Notes under the pieces: model-generated
What the model was told of the DNA's origin: nothing
What the model saw: the letters and a program-made list of their open reading frames with translations, nothing else
Databases searched by the model: none
In this document: positions 25,257-38,335 of the stretch, one piece after another
How positions within the stretch are numbered: the stretch's first letter is position 1
Layout of the letters: each line of letters begins with the position of its first letter
From: Sclerurus mexicanus
Lineage: Eukaryota > Chordata > Aves > Passeriformes > Furnariidae
NCBI GenBank assembly: GCA_013396755.1
Contig: VWZF01001682.1
Coordinates: 1,347,883-1,411,882 of the forward strand
DNA length: 64,000 bases
Direction of reading: 5' to 3'
Program-made: the position numbers and the translations under genes

Positions 25257-26439
25257 AAGAAGATTGTCTCTGTCCATGTTACAGGTCAATTGCAAATTCT
25301 TAACAACACTATCTTCTTTCCGAATTTCTTTGCATAGTACCAGAATGTACCAGAATACACAACCAACATGGCAATCTTCCTTTGTAGTTTATTGAGTGAA
25401 ATTCTGGTATTGTATGCAGGATAAAAAGAACCACTTCTAATTAAATCATGGGCAGTTAAAATTCTATTTAGTATTGATCATGCATTTAACAGCAAAGACT
25501 CCAAGATACAAGATCACTATCTATTGACATCCTAACCCCTTGAGAGGTAATTAACAATGAAGCCAGCAGTATCGGATTAAACATTTTGCCTGTGGTTTAT
25601 TCTCTGTGTGGGATTTTCTTCTGGCCTTCTTTACAATGAATGCACTTGGGTATAAACCAGCAATTTAAATTAAGGTGCCATAAATGTCATATCAAATAAA
25701 AAAGCCTGTAATTTCTTTTTTCAATGATTAAATAATTTTGAAAATTTAAAAGGTTTTTTAAAAGTGTTTTCAATTATGCTAGTACTAAATATCTTGAATA
25801 AGTAACCGTTTGTGTAACTTCTAAACGTTTACATCTGAAAATAACTTTAGTGAGAGAACTTAGTTTTATATTTAGAACACCTATGAGCACTATTTAATAA
25901 TGACATTTAAAAGCAGCAGTGTCAAGCTGCTTATATTCAATATATATTCAATATATATTCAATAATATATATTCAATATATATAATCAATTATTTATGTA
26001 TGATTTTAAAGTGTTAACAAGAGACAATATGTGTTTGTGATTTCATTTATCTAAATTTTGACCTGTTGGTTTGAGAATGATTAAAATATAGAGGAACAAA
26101 TATTAGAAAAGTGAGAAAATATTAAGTACTTGCTTCATGACACAAGCACAATATAAAATTAAAAGCTTTAAGTAAATCTATAGTGTGTTTAAAATAACTA
26201 GTTTATAAAGAACATATACTTTAACTTCTTCAAGCACACCTCACAGAATAATTTGCCAGTCAAAAACTAGAACTTGAAAACATAGACTTTGTTTTTTTAT
26301 ATTAGCCAAAAACCTATTATAATACTAAGGACTGAAAGAAACAGAGAGCAGAACAGAAAATATGATTATGCCACTAAGTAAATTCATAGTAGATTTGCAG
26401 CTTGAATAATGTCTGATGTATTGAAAGATGAAGCAGAAA
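25257..26439. other. AT-rich sequence, no gene seen
   Basis: Nothing supportable apart from the AT minisatellite listed separately. Confidence 0.55.
25932..25990. repeat. AT-rich minisatellite (ATATTCAAT-type units)
   Basis: About five imperfect copies of an 11-bp unit of the form ATATATTCAAT, with small insertions. Confidence 0.85.
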
Positions 26440-26960
26440 TAATAATATGAAAAAGAAAGGAAAAGGTACAGAAAAAGATAAAAATGATCAAATGCAGAGA
26501 GCTTCCTGTGAGGAGTGAATAAATAAGTTTAGATTCTTTAATATGGAGAAAGAGATGATTCATGGGTGGGCATGATAGAAACCTAGAAACTCATGAAAGC
26601 TATGGAGAAAGAGAACAGGAATGCAGTGTTCATTGACTCTTCAATACAGAAACTAGGTGGCACTAAATGCAATTAGCGAGATATAAGTTCAAAATAAACA
26701 ACAGGAGGGAGTTCTTCAGACAAAATGTGATTAGAGCTGTAAAGCTGCTTCATCTGCATGCTAGCAGTCTACACAGTTTAAAATAATGGAAGAAGAATCT
26801 ATCAAGATGAAAAGAATAAAAATGACATTCAGAATCACTGAGCTGTGAATTGCTGGAGGCTGAGAAAATATTCTGGGGAAATAACATTTCTTGCTTGTCC
26901 TGTTTTGTTTTTTCCTAGACATTACCCATTGACTAACATAATATTATGGTCCATGTAAAC
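26440..26960 (+). mobile_element. Ancient CR1 LINE, C-terminal coding and 3' region
   Basis: Diverged but long collinear match to the old CR1 type also found in turtles and crocodilians: ATGATAGAAACCTAGAAACT then CATGAAAGCTATGGAGAAAG, then ACAGGAGGGAGTTCTTCAGA, then AATGGAAGAAGAATCTATCA. It ends in a segment resembling the family's closing part (TTGCTTGTCCTGTTTTG, ACATTACCCATTGAC). The tail differs from the ATTCTATG-ended CR1s in this window, marking a separate, older subfamily. Confidence 0.85.
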
Positions 26961-29279
26961 TTCTACTTTGATGTGGACATTCATGTCTTTTTATATTTAA
27001 AAGTTCTACAGAACAGAGATGTAATTGTCACTTTCTGAAATGATTGCAGAACAGTAGATATCAGTGTGAGATGAAAAGTATGCCTGAGTCTTTAAAAAGA
27101 AAAGAAAGTCAATGAGCTTTTAACTGAGGTCCTACAGGGCCTTACCTGTTCGTAAAATTCAGCTAAAATACATTCAATGAACTCTATACGCTCATACAAA
27201 AAGACCATAACCACACTTTTCCCCCAAAAGGACTACAAAACTTTAAAAAACATCAGTTCCTTGCTAGATTTAAAGCATGTCAGCCAAAATCATGTAAAAC
27301 CTTTGAAGTGTTGCATGTCCTTCCCAATTATATTCAAATTACATGAGTTCAAACAGTATTTCTTCAGCCAAACAGTTGTGAGATTTGGTCCCATGCTTCT
27401 CTGGTCTCATGCTTCACCTTCATCATGGATCTCTCTTTTTTCTCCTGAAGAAACAAACTAATATTAGCAGCAGAGAACACATCTGTCCTGAAGAAAGGAC
27501 ACATCTGTCCTGAAGGAGCAAAATAATGAAGAGACAAACAGAAACGTACCAAAAAACTATCAGAAAATTTCCTTGACACTTGGCTTTGTTTCTCCCTGAA
27601 AGAGAAAAATGAGGAAAGTAACCTGAACCCAAAATATGGAAAGGCCTACTGAAGATATATATTTAAACAGGTGGATTAGCACTTTTGAAAACAGTTTGAA
27701 ATATTTTAAAGTAAAGATTATTTCAGGAAAAACAGAGGTCACAGTTCCCAACAACGTATATTTCTGCCTCCCCATTCAGACTGAGCTATAAATAAGTACT
27801 GAAGTGATGAATGAGTGGTTTTTGGAGATAAATAAAACTTTAGAGAAATAGGATGAAAATTTTTCTTATGCCAATAATTTCAATTTAATAGTGTGTTACC
27901 TAGTTTAATTGTTGCTTCATAAAATAGCTTTGAGTGTTTCCCTACACAACAAAAGTATTATAATTATTTTAAAATTGAAACCTTTTATATGCTCTGGTGA
28001 TGAAAGAGATTTTCATATGATGCAAATTTGCTAGTTAACTCTTACTCAGTTGTTCTGTTTGTTTCTTCCACTTTTTATATCATTTATGCTTTTCATTTTC
28101 TACCAATTTTTTTGGAAATGGCAGGGCAGTTTAACCAAAGGAGATCCTTGTCTTCCATGGAGTTTCTGCATCTGCAGCAAAGTATGCAAAAACACTGAAT
28201 TTTAATGAATCATTAAATCCAAAATATACTTCTTGCAAACTAAGGTCACCACAGAAAAAGAAATCAATTAATTATGGGCTACATCACATTTGACATTCAT
28301 ATCTGAGATGTTTTATCGGCTTCCAGAGGAACAAGTCTCCTTGTGTGAATCGAGTAAATAGGTTTTGGCCAATTGAGCAGGTTTTTAAATGTTTGGGTTT
28401 TGGTTTGTTTTTTTTTTTTCCCTTACTAGAGAAACATTTAAATAACATTCTTAAGAGAGTCACACAAAATAGAGAATGTTCTAAATAAAGGCTTCCTATT
28501 GCGATTGCATTCTATTGTCCCAAGACATTGCAGCACATATTATCTCTTCCTGCCAAGATTCCACTCTCCCTTCTACTACAGTTCCTAATTGAAATCTTTT
28601 TGTGGGAAAAAAGTGATAATTTTGTATTATGCTTGTAATTTTAACTGTCAGCAAATTATGTCAGTAAGCAACCTTTAGAAGGGCATTTGCATTATTAATT
28701 GTGAGTTTCCTATGAATGGAAAGATGTGTAAGTATTTGTCTGTAACTCGATTGGATTATCAACCATGGCACTTCAGGGATTAACACTCTGTTCTCGGAAT
28801 CTGAGGAGAATTTTTGGGAAGCACCTTATGAAATTTTTAAGTATGACATTTTTGGGCTGTGACTGTCTGTTGATCAAGACCTTATTTGGAACATGCAATG
28901 TCAGTGACCATCTCATGAAACAGGATTTTGCTCAAAAAAGCAGACAAAACCAAGTGCATTTCCAAAGTAGCTGAATGCAAAACGATGTCCCATGCACCAA
29001 AATAGTGGTCCTACTGTCAGAGACAAGGCAACATATATAAACATTAGAGGTCAACAAGGACATCAAACACTTTCTGTTTCACACTTGTGTGTCACATCAC
29101 ATGGGTATGGCCTAATGCAATCCCTGGATGTATAAACAGGGGATAACACTACGAAGACAATTACCTTCTCTTGTTCCTCATATTTATACCTAAGTATTTA
29201 CTATATATTGGTATACTATACATGTATAGATCAGGCCAATATTGAAATCTATTTGTGATGATTACAGCTAAAAGAATGA
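26961..29279. other. Unrecognised AT-rich sequence
   Basis: No supported gene. The 94-codon frame at 27177-27461 (plus) and overlapping minus frames lack motifs. A 22-bp-period duplication lies at 27477-27515 and a T run at 28408-28420. Confidence 0.55.
27477..27515. repeat. Short direct duplication, period 22 bp
   Basis: ACACATCTGTCCTGAAG occurs at 27477-27493 and again at 27499-27515, identical, separated by AAAGG. Confidence 0.85.
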
Positions 29280-29560
29280 ATAAGGTAAATAAGGAGGCAT
29301 ATGGACATTAGTCTGATGGATTTGGAGAGACTGAAAGCACCCCATCTATTTATCTTGTCAAAATGAAGAGGTGATTTGATTACAGTCCATAAATATTTTC
29401 ACAGGGTGAAAATAAAAGATTAATTAATTTAACAGAAAAGGGCATAACAAAGACAGCTGGCAGGAAGATGAAGTCAGGCAAATTCAAATACTAAGTTAGA
29501 AGTTAATTGAAAGTGTAGTTGATTCTTTAATAGAATACATGGAAAAGCAGTATCTCCTAT
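29280..29560 (+). mobile_element. Ancient CR1-like LINE remnant
   Basis: Diverged text in the order of an old CR1 C-terminal coding region: GGATTTGGAGAGACTGAAAG, then AAAATGAAGAGGTGATTTGA, TACAGTCCATAAATATTTTC, CAGGGTGAAAATAAAAGA. It is the same segment of the element as in the 26.4 kb copy but a different, more decayed insertion. Confidence 0.55.
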
Positions 29561-32129
29561 ATCCCTTGTTTTTATGAGGACAGTACCTCTCCTAAAGATA
29601 GATTTTTATTACTGTGTGTTGTGGAACTCAGTTCACTGTACTCATGATGTTTTAAAATATTTATTTCAGACTAAACCGTATTGCTTCCTTTTTTTTTTTT
29701 TTTGTTTTCTCTAAGTAAAACAATCTACATGCAGCAGAAGCAAATATCTTAAAGAGCCCACTTAGTTTTTCATATTTGGAATAATTATATAATTTTTCCT
29801 TTTATATTTGATTATTTTCATTTTATATTGTGTTACTCTTGTATTTTATTATTTCATTTTATAATTTCATTTAATTATTTTTATAATTATCTCAAAATGT
29901 ATTATTTTTCTATTTAATGATTTTTGAAAAGGTAAAAAAAATGTTAAACAATGCTGAGACAATTTTCCTTCACTCCTTTCTTTCTTTCTTTCTTCTTCCT
30001 TAATCACTCCCATATGAAACATAACTGAAAAAAAAAAAAAAAAACCCAAACCAGAAAATAAAGATTAATTAGCAGCACTGAATGATTTTTTTCTGAGAAG
30101 AAGATTTGGCCAAAATATTTTTCATGCTCTGATTTTTTTAAAGTTTTAATTTAGTTTGCAAATTGTTAAATTCAAGCTAGACAGAAATTCATTAACAAGT
30201 CTAGCTAGTCAAGCTTTAAGAAGCTCCTTTGAAAGGTGAAAGAGTTTATACTGGAGTTACTGGTAAAATCAAAAGAATGAGTGATCCTATATCCAGAGTT
30301 TACAAGATGTTTTTCAGAGTGGTCTAGTGTTTTGTTCCTCCTCGGTTATTCCAGGCTGGAAAAGGTTACAACTTTGCTTGTGGACAGGTTTAAGCAGTAT
30401 GTATACAAACAGTACTTCCCCTATAGTTAGCCAGCGTTTATCTTTCATATTTTACTGAAATCTCAGATATGTTCACCTCTCTTTTCCCTTTGAGTTTCAA
30501 ATCAATGCAGCTGAGGGTTTTGTTTATGAAGCTACTTGTCAGCTGGGCTCCAGGTAACGCTATGGTACAAATGCCTTTTTAAAATGCTGGTGTATTATAT
30601 TTAGTTAATAAACCTGTTTAGTTCACAATCAATACAGAATGAAGGACTGTTTGTATGATGCTTCCTAAGCATTATTAAAAGGAGATGCTGAGTGAGACAG
30701 AGGAATGAGTATTTGGTGTTTGGACCTTCAAGAACAAATATGGGCTGAAACAACTTCAGTATAAAATTTCTCTTTCATCGTAACATTAGACTCAAATTAA
30801 AACAATGATAATTCTTTTAAAATTGAGACCTAAAGCATTCTTGTGAAGAGCTCTCTTACTATTTCTCAAACCCATTGCAATAGAAGGAAGATAGCATAGA
30901 GTTTGAAAAAAGAATCAGAAAAGAAGGTTATAGGACAAAAAGATTATTAATTTTCACAAGGCTTTTTTTATGGAAGAAAGAAAAGTCATGTTTTCAGTGG
31001 AGTAACCATATTCTCCTCAATTTATATTCAGTTGTGGCCTCTGCCCCTTCAATAACTCTGTGGACAACATTTGAATTTATGTGAAAGAGAGATAAGACTG
31101 AGAGAATTCTCTAAGAGAATAAGAATTCCTCTAACTAGACATAGGAAAACATTACCAAAAATTATTACTAAATATAACATACTTTAGCAAGCATTAGTTA
31201 TTAAATTGACAGGTCAGTCAAGGTCTTCAGGGTTTATGCCAACATAACTGCACACACTCCTGAGAAGATAATTTGGGTCATTAATATATTATCTATATGA
31301 TTCCTTAATGCAAACACACAAATTGCTAACACTGAACTGCATTAATTAAGCTACATTTTATTAATTACTTTTAGACTTCTAAAAAGGCAGTCAAATGTTG
31401 CAGATACCAGTTTATAATCTTTAATGATGCTCTGTTATACAAAATCCTGTTATACTGCCATGATATCCTCTATAAATTGAATGCTTAATTTAATCAGCAC
31501 AGCAGTATTTCAGATTCTGAGCATGCTATTCTGAACTTGTGTTCTTTAGAAAATTTGTATAGCCTGAAAAGAGTGTTCATGATAGAAAATTTTTCTGATT
31601 TGAGGAGGATTCTCTGTCAGAAAAACAGAACATGCATTACATACCTCAGTTTCAGCCCGCTGTACCTAGTCTCATCTAGTTTTGCCACTCTTTACTTCAC
31701 TGCATTGAAAGAGAATCTGCAAGTATCCAAAATAAAAAGTTATGCTAATACTGCTAAAAATCTATCAATGCCATGCTTCCATGATGTTCTTTGAGACCTC
31801 TACTCTTCTTTAATACCGAGGACATTTTACTATGTTATGGTATAAATGAGGAGGATCTCCTTTTTTTCCCCAACTTTTTTTCAATATACTCATTATAATT
31901 ATTTAAAGTTCCTAGCCTATAATTTACCAGTGCTTTAAGCTTCAGGTTCCTTCCCCCATAAATTCTTTCTACACAAGTGTGCAGTATAAACTTTGCAATG
32001 TTTTAGAGTGTGACATCTGAATGACAGAGGTTTGTCACTTTTTTATATCTGAAAGAGGCACACCTGGGATGCTACAAATAAAAACAGTAGATTTTTCAGT
32101 AGATTTTTGCAAACCTAGCACTTGTGTCA
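29561..32129. other. Unrecognised AT-rich sequence
   Basis: No supported gene. It has a T run at about 29690-29703, (TTTC)n at 29976-29994 and an A run at about 30027-30044. The 85-codon plus frame at 31537-31794 has no recognisable domain. Confidence 0.55.
29976..29994 (+). repeat. (TTTC)n microsatellite
   Basis: About five pure TTTC units. Confidence 0.88.
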
Positions 32130-33922
32130 GACATGACCAGGTGCTTGACTTGCTCAACCTGGTAACAGAGCTGTGGGATGGTTAAGGAGTATTAGAGAAT
32201 CAGAAAGGGAGATAAACTGATGAAACCAAGCTCTGGGCATAGCATGGGCAAATTGCAAAGAGAAGTTGGAAGCCACCATGTTGCTAGAAAGTTATGACCT
32301 ATGACAGTTGGTGTGACAAATCCCATGACTGAGGGGGACTGAGTGACAGTCAGTGGGGGAAGTAGAGACAGAGGGGTTGTTGTCTACCCTATGGGTTGTG
32401 ATACTATATCATTGTAAGCAAGCTACTCCCAGAAGTCGAGATTGAAGGCAGTGATCTGTGGGAGTGCAGTGATCATGCATTTGTGGACTTAGCAGTCCTG
32501 AGGGATATGGGTCGGGTAAGGGGTAAAGTTAGGCTCCTGAACTTTAGGAAAAAAACCTTCCAGCTTTTCATGGAGATAGGATCCTCTGGGACACTGCTCT
32601 CAGAGACAAGGGAGCAGAACAGAGCTGACGGATCTATAAGAAAGTCTTCCATGGAGCAGAGAAGTTAGCAACCCCTAATAGTAAGAGATTGAGCAAGGAA
32701 GGCAAGACACCAAAATAGCTGAGTAGGGAACTGCTGGTCAAACTAAAGGGAAGGAAACAAATGCACAGGCAGTAGAAACAAGGAGAGGTAACATGGGAAG
32801 CATATTGAGATTAAGATGTGGTGAGGAAGGCCAAGATGAAGTTGGAATTTCTGTTATATTTTGTGTCCCTGGTAGGAGAATGGCCCTAGGAAGGGGAAGT
32901 CCTTAAGCAGAAAAGGAAGGTCAAAGAAGGTGTACACTCCTGATAAACAAACTTGGTAAACTGGTAGCAACAGATGAGGAAAAGTCTGAGGTACTCAACA
33001 ATTTTTTTGCCTCAGTCTTTGATGGTCACATACTTCTCGAGTGAATGGACAGAAGGAAGAGGACTGGGGGAGAAAAGTGTTTCCCACTGTAAATAGATAA
33101 CAGGTTCATGACCATGTGAGGAACCTGAATGTACATAAGTGTATGGGACCTGATGAGATAGATGCATCCCAGAGTCCTGAGGGAATTGGCTGTTGTAGTT
33201 AGTTGCTAAGCCACTGTGCATGATATTTGAAAAGTCATGGCAGTCAGGTGAAGTGCCAGTGACTGGAAGAAGGGAAACATTGTACTCATCTTTTAAAATG
33301 GTAGAAACTGGGAACTACCAACCTGTCAGCCTCAACTCTGTGCCCAGGAAGATCACAGAACTAATTCTCCTAAAGGCTATGCTAAGGTATATGGAAGAAA
33401 GGGAGGTCAGAAAGGCAGCCAGAACAGCTTCACCAAGGGCAAGTCCTGCCTGACCAACCTAGTGGCCTTCTGTGATAGAGTGGCTATATCAGTCAACAAT
33501 GGAAGGGCTATAGACACGATTTATCTGGACTTCTGTATAGCCTTTGACGTGGTCCCCCACATCCTTCTCTCTAAATTTGAGACAGATGGGTGAACTATTT
33601 GGTGGATAAGGAATTGTTTGAATGGTTGCATCCAGAGGGTAGTGGTCAATGGCTCAGAGTCACGATGGCCATCAGTGACGTGTTGTCCCTCAGGGATGTG
33701 TATTCGGTCCAGTGTTTTTTAATATCTTCATTAATGATATAGACAAAGGCATTGAGTGCACTGTCAGCAAATTTGTAGGTGACACCAAGCTGAGTGGTGC
33801 GGTTGACACATCTGAAGGATGGAAAGATATTCAGAGGGACCTGAACAAGACTGAGAAGTGGGTCCATGGGAATCTCAGGAGGTTTAACAAGACCAAGGTG
33901 TTGCAGCTGCATCAAGAAGCAA
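32130..33922 (+). mobile_element. CR1 LINE body, truncated at both ends
   Basis: About 1.8 kb of CR1 ORF2 in sense orientation: the region between endonuclease and RT (32480-33020), then RT blocks in order (NYQPVSLNSVPRKITE at 33313-33360, SFTKGKSCLTNLVAF-like at 33425-33470, IYLDF at 33520, then FNIFINDIDKGIECT at 33718-33762). The catalytic FADD box reads FVGD at 33769-33780. Frameshifts and stops split it into frames 32483-32668, 33220-33453 and 33712-33936. Text stops abruptly near 33922 without the CR1 C-terminus or 3' terminal repeat and passes into an A/C-rich tract. The missing 3' end is unusual because CR1 is normally lost from the 5' side. Confidence 0.92.
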
Positions 33923-33939
33923 TATGCCTGATATGAAAA

Positions 33940-34095
33940 GAAATCCACAAAACAAAACAGAACAAATAAAAAAAAACAAAAAACCAAAACAAACAAAAAA
34001 ACCAATGAACCAAACAAAAAAAGACAAACAAGCAAACAAAGCAACAAAAACCTCACCCCTCACCACCACCACCACCAGTTTAAAAAAACCACACA
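33940..34095 (+). repeat. A/C-rich low-complexity tract
   Basis: Runs of A broken by single C, as in AAACAAACAAAAAAACC, then a (CAC)n-like piece at about 34059-34077. It directly follows the broken CR1 end. Its frames (F/V-rich on the minus strand, K/T/N-rich on the plus strand) are artefacts. Confidence 0.9.
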
Positions 34096-35095
34096 AACCC
34101 CTCTGTTCTTTAGCATATTATGAATGCTAGCAAATAAATTCTAATTTTAAAGGAATAACTAGCATTGTAGACTTTTCACAGAAGACAAATTCTGAGTATC
34201 TCAGAGAACTGTAAACTTTTAATTTCATTGATTGCAATATCAGGGAATAGAGAAAAATGGTGAATGAGAAAAATATGTGGATTGCAGTAATCTCTTCATA
34301 TGTAAACACATGTTGTTTCTTTGTAGGTCCTGGTATTCATCAGTTTTCAGTAAAATTTGATTGTTATTTATAAAGGAATAATTTCTTGCTAAGAAAACTT
34401 TTGAGAGGAGCTCAGGCTTGGAAATCATCATTATTGTTGCAAAATGATTCTACCTACTTCCAGAAGGTCACACCTGACCATTTTCCTTACAGATATATGA
34501 GCTGTCTGCTAGAAATATTACTCCTGTTAAGAAAGTGACATTGCATTCATGTTAACAGCCTGCCCTCCAGGCCAGTGTCACCAAATCAAACATCTGCACA
34601 ATTTTAAACAAAGAATTTACTGTTAGTCTAAGTAATCTAATTATGCACTTATTAGTAATCTTGCTACAGTTATAGCAGCATTTTCAGTTCAGATTACCCA
34701 GTTATTCAGATCATTCCCAATAATAACTCAGTGAAACCTGATTTTCTAATATTGACTCCTTTCTTCAATTTTACCTTTCTAGTACTACCAGGAACTGCTA
34801 CAAATCAAAGTCCCATATTCTTCTCTGGGACGAGTTTGTTGCTAACTAGGATTCAGCTGGCCTCTTCCTTCTCTTTGCCAGGAGGAATATGGCATTTATA
34901 TCAATGATATCTTTCTTCTCACTCTTGAAGTCACTGTCACTCAGAATCATAATTTTGCAATTGTTAACACAGATAACATAATTGCTTTGACTTCATTACT
35001 TGATAATGCCATGTTGTATCTGAATTTTCTATATGTGGTATGGTTTACATTTTTGTCCTTTTTTAATGATTAAAAAAGGCAACACTGCCTCCCTC
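34096..35095. other. Unrecognised sequence
   Basis: No supported gene or known repeat. Nothing distinctive apart from ordinary AT-rich composition. Confidence 0.5.
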
Positions 35096-35241
35096 TTCAC
35101 CTTCCCCCCACCCCAAACAACCAACAAACCAAACAAAAAAACCGGCACCACAAAACAAACAAACAAACAAACAAAACACAAAACAAACAAACAAACACAA
35201 AAAAACCCCACCAAAACCTCAAAAACAAAACAACTCCCAAG
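35096..35241 (+). repeat. A/C-rich tract with (AAAC)n
   Basis: CAAACAAACAAACAAAC-type runs separated by AC-rich pieces. The 162-codon plus frame at 35033-35521 and the minus frame at 35029-35331 owe their length to this tract and are not credible genes. Confidence 0.92.
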
Positions 35242-37875
35242 GTTGCTTTTCTTAAATGACACAATACTGACCATTTTTGAGTTCCTTATAACCCTGGAGC
35301 CTCTGACACAACCCCATCCTTGCATTTTCATTTTATGCTATAATTTCATGTTTATCTTTTTGAAGATCCCACTTACAATCCTGTTATTCTTCAACAGCTT
35401 TCAAACTTTAATTCCCCAACTGCATAAATACATTTTTTTCATTATTAGTACAACAAGAAAAACACATAGAGAAACTCACAGTGCTATGACAAAGATTTGG
35501 TACCAAAATCTCCTTGTTTAAGTTACCCCTTTTATATTTCCAAAGCCACTCAACACCAGTAATTACGGTTAATTATTCGTAACCCTCTATCCAATATGTA
35601 GACATACGATTCAAAATATTATAAGTTATATATATTATTTCTGGGATTTCATAGCTTAAAGAAAGATGTATACAGGAGGTTATTGACTACAGCAATATAA
35701 AGATTGTACAAAATTCACAGCCACATTTACTTCATTGGCAACCATCTGGAATCAACAAATAGATCACATTTTCCAATGGTGGAGTAATTATAAGTAGATT
35801 GCAAAGACTGTTTGAGAAAATCTTATCAAATGAAAGTTTTGATGAAATTAACAAAATGTTAGTTGCATTTAGGAGATAGCATTCATTGCAACATTTTAAA
35901 AGTAATAATAATTTGGATTGACAACAGACCCATATGAACCAGAAAGCACCGAATTGTCAATAATTTAAAAGCACTCAATATATACATTTTTTTTCCAAAA
36001 GAAGTACAATTACATTTGAGAAAGTGAGACAGTTTGGAAGAGAAGTCCAGAATAGAACAAAGTCAAGGAAGTAGAGGCATGAAAACATGCTGAAGGAGGG
36101 GGGGAAAAAAAAAAGGCAGCAATGAAAGGTAAAACTTAGTGATTTGTCACATTTTATTGTTGAAAGTTTAGAAAACAACTTCTGTATACCAGATCAGCTA
36201 ATTCTTGATGTAACCTTGTGGGGAAAAAAAAAAACAAACAAAAAACTTGGAAGTATGCTTAGATCCCTGTTTCTTCTGGAAGAAAAAAAAGTAGAAAGAA
36301 TAGAATAGAAAAAATAGAAAGAATAGAAAGGGNAGGAAGGAAGGAAGGAAGGAAGGAAGGAAAAGCACTCTCTAATAAGTGCCAATGCATCTTTTAAAAA
36401 ATACATTCTGAATTATACAGAATATCTGAATGATTTTTCCATTAAATTCAAAAGACTTTGCTGTTCTTAACACCAGTCATGATATTTGATGAAAATTACT
36501 CATCAAGCACAGAGCATTTTTTAATATAGTTATACAGTAACCTCATTATAACACCGTAGGAAAAGAAAGAACTATCAATTAGGTAAGAAGGGTGGAAATA
36601 TAAAGTGGAAGCTATGGAGAATTTAAGGAACTTGAGTTATTTGGGAATTCCATTGCAACCAAAGTAGAAATTTGCTGAATAGCTTCCACCTAGGCAAACC
36701 TGATGAGGAAACAGAAGTCAACATATAATATGGAAGCTTGGCTATCAGGAAGTCATCCTTATTATGGCTGCTAGCATAGTTTTTCTTTACCTATACTCAA
36801 AATTTTCTTGAAAGATCTGTTATGAATGCTCTATTTGCAATAAAACTATACATGCCTGCTTCCCAAGATTCTGACAAGATCTGCTGATATTCCAAAATTT
36901 TCCCTTGGCTCTATTTCTTAAGATCTAATTATGACTTCTATCTATTTAATTAGTTCCCATCTTTATTACAAAATGAAATATCCACAATATATTATTCAGT
37001 CCATGATATCATAACTTAACTGCCATTTTTTTGCTAATCAAAAGTCTAAAAAGCCGAAATTTGAACTACAGAAAAATATCCTGTGTTTCATTTCCAGTCA
37101 GCAAAAAAGATAATAACTTTTCTGGATAATGGATTTACATTCACTCAACTCTGGGAAACTTCTTAGAAGCACAAGAAGTATATTCCAAACGTTCAAAGTC
37201 AGTAGAACTCAGTAGTCTAAATATATTAACAATATTTATCCCAATAGATATGCATTCTTCCATTTTTCAGTACAGACTGTTTTGTTGGCAAAACTTTCAC
37301 AATATTTCAAACACTGATGATATTTAGAAAATGCTTCTTCTGCTTGAAAGGGTATGCAAAGACAGCTTTCAGTATCCTTCACAAGTTTTAGTTGGAAATA
37401 ACATTTTTCCTAACTGCAGCTGGTTTTGAAAAATACTGACAATAAAAGCTTGGTCTACTTTTAATGGACTCTGCATCTGGTTTAACAGTCTGCCAGATCC
37501 TTAATTCTTCAAGACATAAGTAGATTCAGTTTTCCGTCTAATTAGAATTCTTGCATTTTGCTTTTTTTGTTTTTGTTTTTTTTTTCCTGTGATAGCAATG
37601 AAAGAAATGCAAAGAATTCTTTGAAATAGGATGTACCTTGGCATAATATCTACCATTCTAAGAGTGTATTTCATCCAATATTGAATGATAATTATTACCA
37701 GGATTTTAACAGTGATACTCTAAAAAACCCTCTAAATATAGTTAAACATTTTTGTCATGAGTTACAGCCATACTTCTAGTGTCAAAACATATCTTGTTCA
37801 CACCAAAAAATAATACACCCATTAATGAATGCAGTACATGCAACTAATTGCTGTCATATCGCACAAATAAGTTAA
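35242..37875. other. Unrecognised AT-rich sequence
   Basis: No gene supported. It contains A/G-rich low-complexity stretches near 36090-36115 and 36220-36361 and a T-rich run near 37562-37585. Confidence 0.55.
36334..36361 (+). repeat. (GGAA)n microsatellite
   Basis: About seven pure AAGG units immediately after a single N at 36333, so the true length is uncertain. Confidence 0.93.
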
Positions 37876-37880
37876 GCCTG
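37876..37880. repeat. Target-site duplication, left copy (GCCTG)
   Basis: Identical to 38336-38340. Five bases is the usual duplication length for ERVL insertions. Confidence 0.9.
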
Positions 37881-38335
37881 TGTCCTGGTTCTGGCTAGGA
37901 CAGGATTCATTTTTGCAGTAGCCAGGAGGGGGCCTGGCTAGGACCTGAAGGTTATTCTATACCACCTCATGTCATTGCCAAGGCCAGGGGTAAGGGAGTC
38001 TCCTCCAGGAAGAAGGGATTCCTTTCAGGTAGAGTAAGCATGGTAGAGGAAGCAGTGGAGTATTCTCTATTGTTGGGGTTTCCATGTGAATTGTTCCTTT
38101 TTTGCACCTTCTGTCATTAGAATTGTTGCTGTTACTGCTAGTTTTCTTATGGTTGTTTCCAGCAAATTGTTGTTGTCAACCAGTGATCTTTGCCTTTTGT
38201 GCCTTCAATTCTCTCTTCTCTCCTGTCACAGCCAGGAGGGGAGAGGGGAAAGCAGGGGCGTGAACAAGGAGCAAATGGTTTGGAAAGTGTCTGTGGGAGC
38301 ACCAAAGTGGGGAGTACCATTCTTAAACCACGACA
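37881..38335 (+). mobile_element. Solo ERVL-type LTR with intact target-site duplication
   Basis: The element begins TGTCCTGGTTCTGGCTAGGA and ends AAACCACGACA, 455 bp, closely following a known avian ERVL LTR type throughout (GCAGTAGCCAGGAGGGGGC, CAGGGGTAAGGGAGTCTCCT, CAATTCTCTCTTCTCTCCTG). Perfect 5-bp direct repeats GCCTG flank it at 37876-37880 and 38336-38340. No internal proviral sequence is present, so it results from LTR-LTR recombination. The 85-codon frame at 38086-38343 lies inside the LTR and is not a gene. Confidence 0.95.

Noticed and set aside
33646..34096. Hydrophobic minus frames of 136 and 70 codons
   Set aside because: They are antisense to CR1 and to the A/C-rich tract, giving F/V/L runs by composition.
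35029..35521. 162-codon plus frame and overlapping minus frame
   Set aside because: Both depend on the A/C-rich tract and show no domain.
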